Shown piece after piece: positions 47,806 through 56,544 of a stretch of DNA of 64,000 nucleotides. Where the stretch lies: NCBI RefSeq assembly GCF_030409635.1, contig NZ_JAUFQF010000001.1, positions 248,001 to 312,000 on the forward strand, read 5' to 3'. Both the position numbers and the translations under genes were made by a program. A model generated the notes under the pieces. That model saw only the letters and a list, made by a program, of their open reading frames with translations. It searched no databases and was not told the DNA's origin. Source of the DNA: Vibrio agarivorans (lineage in GTDB: Bacteria; Pseudomonadota; Gammaproteobacteria; Enterobacterales; Vibrionaceae). Positions within the stretch are counted from its first letter, which is position 1; each line of letters starts with the position of its first letter.

Positions 47806-48749
47806 TGAAAACAGTGGCTTGTGTCGGGATGGCCGTGGCTGACTTGATCGTTGGCCCATTAGACTCCTTCGAATTTCATCAGGACGTTACCTTGGTTGAT
47901 AACGTCAATATTAAACCGGGGGGCGATGCTGCAAATGTAGCTCTTAACCTTGCAGCGATGGGTGTGGATGTCAGTTTGCACTCCAAGTTGGGCGATGATT
48001 TGTTTGGTCATCATCTGCATGACGTGTATCAAGGACGTGGTATCGATACTCAAACATTAGCGGTATCTAAGAAACATCCAACAGCAGTCGCGATCGCTCT
48101 AGTGCAGCAAGATGGTGAGCGGGTGTTTCTATATCAAGGTGGTGCAGTTGATGCGCTGACTATGGATGATATCGACGTAGCTCAAGTCATGTCGCGAGAC
48201 ATGTTACACACCAGTGGTTTCTATCTGCTGCCTGGGCTTGAGAACAGTGGATTAACTGAGCTTTTTTACACAGCAAAACAGCAGGGAAAAATTACCTCGC
48301 TTGACGTCGGTTGGGATTCACAAGGGCTTTGGTTAACAAAGATAGCGTCTTTATTGCCCTCACTTACGTACTTCCTGCCCACGTTAAATGAAGCGCAGCA
48401 GATCGCCGAAAAAGAGACCATTGAGGAGTGTGCCGACTTTTTCATCGAAAAAGGTGTCAGTGTTGTCGTTATCAAAGCAGGCGCTAAGGGCGCTTACGTG
48501 AACGATGGTACTCAGAGTTACTGGGTTGAAAGTGAGCCCGTCAGTAAAGTCGTGGACACAACCGGAGCTGGTGACGGTTTCGTCAGTGGCTTTTTAGCCG
48601 CAATCTCTCGTGGTTATGACGTCTATCAAGCGGTAAAAGTTGCTAATCGAGCAGGTGCAGCCGTTGTGCAGCAATATGGCAGTAGCGGCGCCATTAGTCA
48701 TTTTGAACAAGTAGATATAACAAGGGAATATTATGAAGAAGTTATCTGA
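47805..48749 (+). CDS. PfkB-family sugar kinase
   Basis: A 314-residue ribokinase-type kinase. N-terminal GGDAANVALNLAAMGVDVSL and C-terminal DTTGAGDGFVSGF with the catalytic Asp are intact. Its ATG overlaps the isomerase stop (TAATG), so it is translationally coupled and likely phosphorylates the ketose product, at C1 if the next aldolase is to split it into DHAP and an aldehyde. It is not close enough to KdgK at 38119 to be a duplicate. Confidence 0.88.
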   Translation: MKTVACVGMAVADLIVGPLDSFEFHQDVTLVDNVNIKPGGDAANVALNLAAMGVDVSLHSKLGDDLFGHHLHDVYQGRGIDTQTLAVSKKHPTAVAIALVQQDGERVFLYQGGAVDALTMDDIDVAQVMSRDMLHTSGFYLLPGLENSGLTELFYTAKQQGKITSLDVGWDSQGLWLTKIASLLPSLTYFLPTLNEAQQIAEKETIEECADFFIEKGVSVVVIKAGAKGAYVNDGTQSYWVESEPVSKVVDTTGAGDGFVSGFLAAISRGYDVYQAVKVANRAGAAVVQQYGSSGAISHFEQVDITREYYEEVI

Positions 48750-49551
48750 ACTGCTGGCTGAATACCATAAAACAGATGAGTGTTTGGTTGGGTATAACTT
48801 CAATGATGTCTGGGATGTACAGGCTATATGTGAAGCGGCGGAGCGCAAAAATGTTCCGGTCATGTTAATGGCGTACACCAAGGTGGTGGATGCTCTTGGG
48901 TTGGATGTGTTGCATGCCATCGTAGCCTGTATGAAAAAGCGCTATTCAGTGCCAGTCTACCTGCATCTTGATCATTGTGATGACATCACCTTGTGCTTAC
49001 AAGCTGTCGATGTTGGTTTTGATTCAGTGATGTTTGACGGCTCACACATGCCGCTAGAAGATAACATCAAGCTCACCAAGCAAGTGGTTGATTATGCGCA
49101 TGCTAAGGGTGTGGTTGTTGAGGCTGAGATCGGCAAAATTCGTGGTCGAGGCGTGGATGGTGATGACTACTTAGCTGCGGTCTCTGATGTTGTGCAACTG
49201 GCTGAGCAAACGGGCGTGGATATGATTGCCGTCGGAATTGGTACGGCTCACGGTCATTATGAAGGTAATCCAGAGATCAACTTTGACCGTTTGCTTGAGA
49301 TCCATAAAGCGGTAGATGTGCCGTTGGTTCTACATGGTGGAACGGGAATTCCAGAACAAGATATTCGCCGTTCTCTCACCATGGGTATCAGCAAAATCAA
49401 TGTAGGGACGGCAATCCATACCGCTTATATGCAAAACCTTGGTCAACAGATACAACTTGATGGTTTAGATGCGTATCCGCCATTTACGATTAAAAAGATA
49501 TTGCCGCAAGTAGAAAAAGAAGTGGCTAACTATCTTGAAATGGTGGACTAA
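48733..49551 (+). CDS. Class II (zinc) ketose-phosphate aldolase
   Basis: A 272-residue enzyme of the FbaA/GatY/KbaY family. Zinc and catalytic residues: Asp80-His81 (HLDHCDD), His175 (AHGHYEG) and His201 (LHGGTG); the phosphate-binding GGTG and KINVGT segments are present. It would split a ketose 1-phosphate (or bisphosphate) to DHAP and an aldehyde. It overlaps the kinase gene by 17 bases with its own AAGGGA ribosome site. The stereochemistry of its substrate is unknown. Confidence 0.9.
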   Translation: MKKLSELLAEYHKTDECLVGYNFNDVWDVQAICEAAERKNVPVMLMAYTKVVDALGLDVLHAIVACMKKRYSVPVYLHLDHCDDITLCLQAVDVGFDSVMFDGSHMPLEDNIKLTKQVVDYAHAKGVVVEAEIGKIRGRGVDGDDYLAAVSDVVQLAEQTGVDMIAVGIGTAHGHYEGNPEINFDRLLEIHKAVDVPLVLHGGTGIPEQDIRRSLTMGISKINVGTAIHTAYMQNLGQQIQLDGLDAYPPFTIKKILPQVEKEVANYLEMVD

Positions 49552-49565
49552 ATAATAACAACAGA

Positions 49566-49586
49566 AGCGCCGCTTAAGGTGGCGCT
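49566..49586 (+). other. Small hairpin before the symporter gene
   Basis: AGCGCC / GGCGCT with a 9-nt loop and no T-run; possibly an mRNA-stability or attenuation element between the enzyme genes and the transporter. Confidence 0.45.
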
Positions 49587-49681
49587 AAATAACATAAAAA
49601 CCAGTGAAGAGATGATTTTCAACCACTAGTGCTCATAAGAAGCGCAGTGGAATCCAATAACGTGAAAACAAAGGAATTACT

Positions 49682-51277
49682 ATGATTATTCCAATCTCAT
49701 TTGCTTTAGTGACTGGGGCTGTTGCGCTCGGGTCGTGGTATAAAGTTCGAAGTAAAAAACGTCAGCAAGAGTCGGCTACGTCCTATTTCTTAGCTGGAAG
49801 AGGCTTAACAGGCGTCTTGATTGCATCTTCATTGATGCTAACGAATCTATCAACAGAGCAACTTGTTGGTCTTAACGCACAAGGCTATACCGCAAATATG
49901 ACCCCGATGGCGTGGGAAGTGTGTGCCGCATTGACCCTAGTTGTAGTTGCACTCTACCTTCTGCCAAAGTATCTCAGTGGAGGTGTCATAACCATTCCCG
50001 AGTTTATTGAAGGGCGATTTGGTAAAAGTACGATGTATTTCTGTACCTTCCTATTCCTATTTGGTTACGTGCTGAATTTATTACCCCCAATTCTCTACAC
50101 CGGCTCGGTTGCCCTCGGCGGTATTTTTGATATATCGGGTATTTTTGACGTCTCTTACTGGGGCAGTATCTGGATCATGGTGGTGTCTATCGGTCTGGTT
50201 GGTGCTTGCTATGCGGTGTTTGGTGGCTTGAAAGCGATTGCTTACTCAGACACATTCAATGGTATCGGCTTGCTGATTGGTGGCGTGGTATTGATCCCTC
50301 TATTTGGTCTATCAGCATTGGGTGATGGTAGCGTCATAGCAGGCTTCCAACACTTGATGACAGAGCACCCAGAAAAGCTCAACGCAATAGGTGGTAAAGA
50401 TGACCCGGTTCCTTTCTCGACCTTTTTTACCGGCATGTTGATCCTTAATCTTTTCTACTGGGGTACAAACCAATCAATTATTCAGCGAGCATTGGGCGCA
50501 CAGAACTTGGCCGAAGGTCAGAAGGGGGTTCTTTGGGCTGGTATGTTAAAGTTGCTCGGACCCTTCTTTTTGTTGATTCCGGGTATTATCGCTTATGCGA
50601 TGTTTGGTCCAGATTTACCCAATGGTGAAGTGGCCTATCCGATGCTGGTTCGTGAAGTGTTACCAACGCCAATGATTGGTTTTTTCGCAGCTGTTCTATT
50701 TGGTGCCATTTTGAGTTCATTCAACAGTGTACTGCACAGTACATCAACCTTGTTTACCTTGAACGTTTATAAGCCACTAATTAATAAGAACGCCAATGAT
50801 AGAGACTTAGTTCGTACAGGAAAGATGTTTGGTGCGGGCGTAGGTTTGTTCGCTATATTTGTTGCGCCCTTTATTCATTACGCTCCAGAGGGGTTTTACC
50901 AATACTTCCAAACCATCAATAGTTTCTATATGGCCCCGATGTTTACCGTGATTGTGGTTGGATTAGTCACTAAGCGTGTTCCAGCCATGGCGGCTAATAT
51001 TGGTATTGTTGTCTTTATGTTGGCTTATGCATTGACCAGCTTTGTATTCAAACCCGACATCCATTTCTTACACCTAACGGGTATTTTGTTCCTAGCGACG
51101 GCTGTATTGATGTTGGTGATTGGTCACTTTTTCCCACAAAAAGAGGCTTATGAACCAGTAGAGAAAGAGGAAGTAGAGCTAACACCTTGGAAGCATGCCA
51201 AGCAGTTTGCTGGTGTGATTTGTATTGGTGTAGTGGCGCTTTATGTCATTTTTTCTCCACTAGGTATTGCTCAATAA
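49682..51277 (+). CDS. Sodium:solute (SSS/SGLT) sugar symporter
   Basis: A 531-residue inner-membrane carrier with about fourteen hydrophobic segments. YFLAGRGLTGVLIASSLMLTNLSTEQLVGLNAQGY and ITIPEFIEGRFG closely parallel the Vibrio sodium/galactose transporter vSGLT, including the Na+-site helix-1 region. It would import the sugar degraded by this cluster with Na+, as fits a marine bacterium. AAAGGA ribosome site. Confidence 0.9.
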   Translation: MIIPISFALVTGAVALGSWYKVRSKKRQQESATSYFLAGRGLTGVLIASSLMLTNLSTEQLVGLNAQGYTANMTPMAWEVCAALTLVVVALYLLPKYLSGGVITIPEFIEGRFGKSTMYFCTFLFLFGYVLNLLPPILYTGSVALGGIFDISGIFDVSYWGSIWIMVVSIGLVGACYAVFGGLKAIAYSDTFNGIGLLIGGVVLIPLFGLSALGDGSVIAGFQHLMTEHPEKLNAIGGKDDPVPFSTFFTGMLILNLFYWGTNQSIIQRALGAQNLAEGQKGVLWAGMLKLLGPFFLLIPGIIAYAMFGPDLPNGEVAYPMLVREVLPTPMIGFFAAVLFGAILSSFNSVLHSTSTLFTLNVYKPLINKNANDRDLVRTGKMFGAGVGLFAIFVAPFIHYAPEGFYQYFQTINSFYMAPMFTVIVVGLVTKRVPAMAANIGIVVFMLAYALTSFVFKPDIHFLHLTGILFLATAVLMLVIGHFFPQKEAYEPVEKEEVELTPWKHAKQFAGVICIGVVALYVIFSPLGIAQ

Positions 51278-51358
51278 ATAGCTTGGGGCTGGCTTGAATA
51301 GTGTGATGTGGTTGCCAGCTCTTCCATATCTCATCCGTCATGTAGTTAAGGATAAAGT

Positions 51359-52561
51359 ATGTACGCAGAAATTGGCCGTTATTTGGGGCAGGGTGGCGTC
51401 TGGCTGAAGAACGATGAAGTGTCGCTATTTGTGCAAAAATTTGGAGGGATGACCCCCGAATTTTCTATTCAGTTGGACAATAGTTTGTCATCGAGCAGAG
51501 TGAACACACATTGGTTGCCACACTTTAAATCGCCTTTCTCAGGCAAGTTAGATTGTCATTCGCAAGAGCAATTGGATTATTGGTCGGTAGAGTTACTGCG
51601 CCAAGCTGCGGGGACTTTTTGTTGTGCTCCAGCATTTGGTGGTGGTAATAAGGACATCCCGACACACGGTGATACTGCGAATCAAGATTGGCAACTGACA
51701 TCTGCACGCTGCACGCATGATGAGGTGACCGAGTACAGCTTTGCGCAATGGAAGCTCGAAGGGGGATACAAAGGCTTAGAATATCAAAAAACCGATTTTG
51801 TGAGGGACAATGACAACAGTCACTACATGGTGTTAGATGTGACAAACCCCAATGCAGAGAGTATTCCAATCAATCTTGCTTGGCATACTACGCTGGGTGC
51901 TCCTTTTGTTGAGCGTGGATGTCGCATCTTAGATAACTGCAGTGAATATTTGGTGGCTCCACAAGGTACAGAGTTTGACGAAACAACCCAGTTAAGCTCG
52001 GGTAGTCGGTTTAATAGTCTTAACCAGGCTCCGGGCCAACATAACCGTACCATTGATTGTTCCACAATGACGGGTTACTCAGGTCACTCTGATTTTATTA
52101 CGGCTACCACACCATCACCGAGTCGTATGTGGGCCGCGTGTTACAACCCATATATGCAGCTGATATACGTCACCATCATTCCGTTTAATCAGTTGGCCAA
52201 TCAAGTGTCGCCATCGTTCATGAATTATTGGATTCATGCGGGTGGCAGAGGTGCGCAGCCTTGGGCAGATTATGCTGGTGGTTGCGATAGAAATTATGCC
52301 TTAGGAATGGAGTGCTCTATAGGAGGTTCCTGCAAAGGTTATGACTGGAGCTTAGAGAACCCAACTGTTTTGGGCAAGCCGACAATGCATCACCTTCCTG
52401 CTTTTTCGTCGGCTGCCTTTCTTTGTATCAATTCGCTGATGAAGCTACCCGCAGAGGTTGCTATCTCATTAACTGAAACTGAGCTGGCCTTGCTCATTGA
52501 GAGTCACATAGAAACGCTAGACCTATCGTTTCATGGACTTAAGGCATGCCGTCAAGCTTAA
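51359..52561 (+). CDS. Galactose mutarotase-like protein
   Basis: A 400-residue soluble protein whose beta-rich pattern (VLDVTNPNAESIPINLAWHTTLGAPFVERGCRIL; LGMECSIGG) resembles aldose 1-epimerase superfamily members. The His in LAWHTTLG and Glu in GMECS sit where the mutarotase catalytic His and Glu would be. Within a sugar cluster an anomer-converting step before the isomerase is a sensible role. The family assignment is moderate; it is far from GalM in sequence. Confidence 0.6.
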   Translation: MYAEIGRYLGQGGVWLKNDEVSLFVQKFGGMTPEFSIQLDNSLSSSRVNTHWLPHFKSPFSGKLDCHSQEQLDYWSVELLRQAAGTFCCAPAFGGGNKDIPTHGDTANQDWQLTSARCTHDEVTEYSFAQWKLEGGYKGLEYQKTDFVRDNDNSHYMVLDVTNPNAESIPINLAWHTTLGAPFVERGCRILDNCSEYLVAPQGTEFDETTQLSSGSRFNSLNQAPGQHNRTIDCSTMTGYSGHSDFITATTPSPSRMWAACYNPYMQLIYVTIIPFNQLANQVSPSFMNYWIHAGGRGAQPWADYAGGCDRNYALGMECSIGGSCKGYDWSLENPTVLGKPTMHHLPAFSSAAFLCINSLMKLPAEVAISLTETELALLIESHIETLDLSFHGLKACRQA

Positions 52562-52586
52562 TCCAATAACACAAGGAGTGTTTGTT

Positions 52587-54065
52587 ATGACAATCCAATC
52601 GTTACACCCTACAACGCTAGCGTTTTTAGAAAAGAAACCACTGCCAATGCTCATCAATGGTGAGTGGAAAGCGACCAAGCATACGCTAGGAGTCGAAAAC
52701 CCAGCAACAGGCGCTCAAATAGCACAAGTGTGTTTAGCCGATGCACAAGATGTTGATTCTGCAGTCATGGTGGCAGATAGTGCCTTTCCAGCTTGGGCGG
52801 CGCTATCACCTGCTGAACGTGCTTTAAGGCTAACCAAGTTAGCAGAGCTGATCAATCGAGATACTCAGGTACTCGCGGACCTTGAGTGTATTGATGTCGG
52901 TAAGCCAGTGTCAGCAGCACAGGGGTTTGATGTACCGTTTGGAGCACAGTGTTTTGACTATTTTGCTCAGGTAGCACAAGAGGCAGAGTATGAAATTGAA
53001 CTAGGTCTTGAAGTTACAGACAGCCAAACCATCAAACGCCCATATGGCGTGGCGGCATTCGTTTTCCCTTGGAATTTCCCTTTAACGCTATGTGCATGGG
53101 GCATTGCACCAGCGCTTGCGGCCGGAAATACCGTGGTCATTAAGCCAGCATCCGAAACCCCACTTTCTACATTGTATCTTGCCAAGCTATGTGAAGAGGC
53201 TGGCTTTCCTAAAGGTGTCGTGAATATCGTTACAGGGCAAGGAAGTATCGCTGGTGAGGCTTTAATCAATCATCCTAAGATCAAGCTTATGTCGTTTACG
53301 GGGTCGACAGAGGTGGGCAAACATGTGGGTGAGGTGTGTGGACGTAATCTTGTTCCAGCTAAGTTAGAACTCGGCGGAAAAGGCGCTGCTGTCGTGTGTA
53401 AAGATGCTGATATTGACGGTGCAGTGGAAGGGCTTACTGGTGCGTTAACTTTGAATGCTGGGCAAGTTTGTTGCACAGCGTCTCGCTGGTATATCCATGA
53501 ATCTATCTATGATGAATTTGTATCGAAAGCAAAAGCCGCGTTTGAAGCGATCCCAATCGGCAACGGATTGGATTCTGACTCTGTTATGGGGCCGATGTGC
53601 ACTCATAAGCAGATGAGTAAAGTTCTGCAGTGCATCGCTGAAGCGCAATCAGCAGGTGCAGAAGTTGTCACTGGTGGTGACAGGGTAACTACTGACGAGT
53701 TGCTCAAAGGGTACTTCATTCAGCCGACATTGCTTGCAGGTAAGGACGATAACCCTTGGGCGCAAGAGGAGATATTTGGTCCAGTAGCATTCCTACTCAA
53801 GTTTACCGATGAAGATGAAGTGATTGAACGAGCAAATCGTAATCCATATGGGTTGGCAAATAGTGTTTGGACAACAGATTTGCCTAGAGCTAGAGAGATT
53901 GCCGCTCGTTTAGTTTCCGGAAACAGTTGGATTAATGCGCACAATGTATTTGAGTATGGCTTGCATTATGGTGCATGTAATCAGAGTGGTTGCGGTGGTG
54001 GTGTGAATAGCCGAGCAACGTTTGAAGGCTACTTGCGATATCAATCAGTCGCTTCAATTCGATAG
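52587..54065 (+). CDS. NAD(P)-dependent aldehyde dehydrogenase
   Basis: A 492-residue ALDH-fold enzyme. Catalytic Cys295 (NAGQVCC), general base Glu261 (LELGGKG), Asn163 in PWNFPLT and the NAD-binding FTGSTEVGK are intact. ATG 52587 has AAGGAG upstream; the frame could extend into the preceding gene. In cluster order it would oxidise the aldehyde released by the aldolase, such as glyceraldehyde, to the acid. An alternative is oxidation of 3,6-anhydro-L-galactose for the cycloisomerase at 39731, since no other ALDH is in the window. Confidence 0.92.
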   Translation: MTIQSLHPTTLAFLEKKPLPMLINGEWKATKHTLGVENPATGAQIAQVCLADAQDVDSAVMVADSAFPAWAALSPAERALRLTKLAELINRDTQVLADLECIDVGKPVSAAQGFDVPFGAQCFDYFAQVAQEAEYEIELGLEVTDSQTIKRPYGVAAFVFPWNFPLTLCAWGIAPALAAGNTVVIKPASETPLSTLYLAKLCEEAGFPKGVVNIVTGQGSIAGEALINHPKIKLMSFTGSTEVGKHVGEVCGRNLVPAKLELGGKGAAVVCKDADIDGAVEGLTGALTLNAGQVCCTASRWYIHESIYDEFVSKAKAAFEAIPIGNGLDSDSVMGPMCTHKQMSKVLQCIAEAQSAGAEVVTGGDRVTTDELLKGYFIQPTLLAGKDDNPWAQEEIFGPVAFLLKFTDEDEVIERANRNPYGLANSVWTTDLPRAREIAARLVSGNSWINAHNVFEYGLHYGACNQSGCGGGVNSRATFEGYLRYQSVASIR

Positions 54066-54074
54066 AGGTAAGGC

Positions 54075-55052
54075 ATGATTTTAGACATCTTGAAAAAGCA
54101 TAATGTTGTCTCAAAAGATCATGCCACAGCCACCCCGCTTACTGGCGGGGTGAGCTGTGAGATCTATTTAGTTGAAGACGATAAAAGCTGTTTAGTCGTC
54201 AAGCGTGCACTGGAAAAGCTCAAAGTAGAAAAAGAGTGGTTTGCTGATACAAGCCGAAACCTATATGAGCAGCGTTATCTAAAGTATGTAGGAGAGCGTT
54301 TCCCTCAATACGTGCCGAAAATACTCCACTCTTTTGAACGCGAGCGCTTGTTTACGATGGAGTATTTTCCTGAGCGTTTCAAAGACTGGAAGAAAGAACT
54401 GATGCAGGGAGAGGTTCGTGAACGTGTCGCGCAACGTATCGGCGAAGCACTCGGTCAAATTCATGCTGTGAGTTGGCATGATAAACAAGTAGAGGCGCAA
54501 TTTGATTCAGATAGAAACTTCTATCAACTCAGATTAGAACCGTATTTTGAATCGATGATAGGTCAGCATAATGATCTGAAAACGCAGCTGCAGTCTTTGT
54601 GTTTGCAAGTGAGCACCACTAAGCACTGCTTGGTACATGGTGATTTTAGCCCTAAGAATATTTTGGTGTCAGAAGATGAGATAAAAATCGTTGATTGCGA
54701 GGTGGCTTGGTATGGCGATCCAGCCTTTGATGTTGCCTTTATGCTTCACCATTTGTTGCTTAAAGCGCTTCATTTCAACCATCGCCGGTATGTGCAGGCT
54801 GCTCAAACTTTCTTGAACACCTATCAGCAAGTAATAGGAGCTGAGCGTTATACAACCGTTGATGAGTCTAAAGTTGCAAAACTGACAGCGGCGATGATGC
54901 TGGCAAGAGTGGATGGTAAATCCCCCGTAGAGTATCTCTCTTCGGAAGAAAAATCAGAAGTAAGGTCGGCACTAAAACCTATGCTTAAACATCAATTTAC
55001 AACCATTGAACGTCTTATTGAAACGCTAGATTTAAGGAGTGATAAGCGATGA
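54075..55052 (+). CDS. APH-fold small-molecule kinase
   Basis: A 325-residue protein of the aminoglycoside/choline kinase fold. ATP lysine Lys43 (LVVKRAL), catalytic loop HGDFSPKN with Asp190 and Asn195, and metal-binding Asp207 in IVDCEVAWYGDPAFD. Nothing suggests antibiotic resistance: it starts 9 bases after the aldehyde dehydrogenase and overlaps the enolase-like gene by 4 bases. It most likely phosphorylates a metabolite made in the pathway, for example a glycerate. Substrate is inference. Confidence 0.85.
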   Translation: MILDILKKHNVVSKDHATATPLTGGVSCEIYLVEDDKSCLVVKRALEKLKVEKEWFADTSRNLYEQRYLKYVGERFPQYVPKILHSFERERLFTMEYFPERFKDWKKELMQGEVRERVAQRIGEALGQIHAVSWHDKQVEAQFDSDRNFYQLRLEPYFESMIGQHNDLKTQLQSLCLQVSTTKHCLVHGDFSPKNILVSEDEIKIVDCEVAWYGDPAFDVAFMLHHLLLKALHFNHRRYVQAAQTFLNTYQQVIGAERYTTVDESKVAKLTAAMMLARVDGKSPVEYLSSEEKSEVRSALKPMLKHQFTTIERLIETLDLRSDKR

Positions 55053-56347
55053 AAATTATAAACGTTGATGCCTACCAAATTTTTGACTCGCGAGGCCTTC
55101 CAACCGTTGAGGCAGTGGTAGAGCTTGATTCAGGCATATGCGGTGTTGGGCTTGTCCCGTCCGGGGCTTCAACGGGGCAGTTTGAGGCACTTGAGCTAAG
55201 AGATGGCGACGCTTCTCGTTTTCAGGGGAAGTCAGTGTATCAAGCAATTGCGAATATCAAGACAGAACTTGCACCAGCGCTTGCTGGAAAGGAGGTAAGT
55301 CAACAAGCCATGCTTGACCAAATTATGTGTGAAGTCGATGGTACGGCGAATAAATCCCGGCTGGGAGCGAATGCTATTCTGGCAGTGTCACTGGCTATAG
55401 CCGATGCTAATGCCAAAGCTCAAGGCTTGCCACTGTTTAAGACGCTCGCACCAACGTGTTCAGCCAACTTGCTTCCTTTGCCAGAAATACAGCTAGTGGG
55501 TGGCGGCGCGCATGCTCAGTGGCGGACAGACATTCAAGACTTTTTGATCATCGTTAATGGTGCTAAGAGCTACAATGAGACCCTTGAGGTCACTTCTAAT
55601 ATCTATCGTACTGCAGAAGGTATGCTCAAACAGCGAGGGTTACTAGCGGGTGCTGCCGATGAGGGAGGCTTTTGGCCGACGTTTGATAGTCACGAAGCCA
55701 TTTTTGAGTTTGTTGTTGAAGCGATTCAGCAGGCGGGTTATCAGCCAGGACGTGATGTCTCAATTTCACTCGATATCGCTGCAAGCGACCTTTACTCTGA
55801 TGGTCAATACCACTTACCGCTCGATGGAAAGAGTTACACTTCTAAAGAATTTTTAGCGTTGATGCTGGATTGGTGTGAACGTTATCCAGTGCTATCAATT
55901 GAAGATCCGTTTGCGGATACCGATTTTGCAGCTTGGAAGGCCTTCACGCATAAGGTGGGTGATAGAATACAAATTATCGGAGATGATTTATTTACCACCA
56001 ATATCTCTCGGATCGAACAAGGGATCACGGAGAAGCTCGCCAACAGCGTGCTTATCAAACTCAATCAGATTGGCACTGTCTCAGAGACGCTAAAAGCGAT
56101 CGAAGTGACTCAGAATGCAGGTTGGTTACCTGTTGTATCAGCTCGCTCTGGTGAGACAGAAGACGCATTTATCAGTCATTTAGCTGTAGCGACCAATGCA
56201 GGTCAGCTAAAGGTGGGCTCGTTTACTCGCAGTGAACGAATGGTGAAATGGAATGAAGTGATTCGTATTGAACGTGCGTTATCAGGTCACAGTGAGTTTG
56301 TTGGTGGCTCAATCTTTCAACAATTGAAACAACTAGAACCCGCTTAA
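55049..56347 (+). CDS. Divergent enolase paralogue in a catabolic operon
   Basis: A 432-residue member of the true enolase family (DSRG-PTVEA, PSGASTG, GANAILAVSLA). Metal ligands are Asp242, Glu285 and Asp312; the base Lys337 (LIKLNQIG), Lys388, Glu205 (DEGG) and the Arg366-Ser367 phosphate pair are kept. Several usually invariant residues differ: Ala365 in SARSGETED replaces the yeast His373 equivalent, Asp164 in DIQDF replaces Glu168, and GGGAHA replaces NGGEHA, though His155 remains. The loop changes suggest either a modified substrate or altered kinetics. It follows the APH-fold kinase with a 4-base overlap. It could convert 2-phosphoglycerate, or a related phospho-acid, to an enol phosphate. 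It is not the housekeeping eno judged by context. Confidence 0.88.
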   Translation: MKIINVDAYQIFDSRGLPTVEAVVELDSGICGVGLVPSGASTGQFEALELRDGDASRFQGKSVYQAIANIKTELAPALAGKEVSQQAMLDQIMCEVDGTANKSRLGANAILAVSLAIADANAKAQGLPLFKTLAPTCSANLLPLPEIQLVGGGAHAQWRTDIQDFLIIVNGAKSYNETLEVTSNIYRTAEGMLKQRGLLAGAADEGGFWPTFDSHEAIFEFVVEAIQQAGYQPGRDVSISLDIAASDLYSDGQYHLPLDGKSYTSKEFLALMLDWCERYPVLSIEDPFADTDFAAWKAFTHKVGDRIQIIGDDLFTTNISRIEQGITEKLANSVLIKLNQIGTVSETLKAIEVTQNAGWLPVVSARSGETEDAFISHLAVATNAGQLKVGSFTRSERMVKWNEVIRIERALSGHSEFVGGSIFQQLKQLEPA

Positions 56348-56375
56348 CGCCCATCAATACCTTAGATTTTGATAG

Positions 56376-56404
56376 CCAGCGGTAAATTATCGCTGGTTTT
56401 TTTT
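56376..56404 (+). terminator. Terminator of the isomerase-to-enolase cluster
   Basis: CCAGCG-GTAAATTAT-CGCTGG followed by eight T. Confidence 0.88.
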
Positions 56405-56429
56405 ATCTTGAAATGGGTAATTAGATTTA

Positions 56430-56481
56430 TTTGTTAACCAAAGATCTCATTTTGGTAATCTAATTCTGGTGTATTGGTTAA
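56430..56481 (+). promoter_or_regulatory. FCD-type operator elements before the GH16 gene
   Basis: TTTGTTAACCAA at 56430-56441, identical to the element at 24388-24399 before the GH50 gene, and a half-site TTGGTTAA at 56474-56481. Confidence 0.55.
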
Positions 56482-56544
56482 TATTTGATCTATCTTTATT
56501 TGCGAGTAACCACTTACACTTCAAAAAAAAACAAAGGAATGAGA

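Noticed and set aside
54075..55052. Antibiotic-resistance phosphotransferase
   Set aside because: Only the fold is shared; the gene overlaps and abuts catabolic genes, so a metabolic kinase is more likely.
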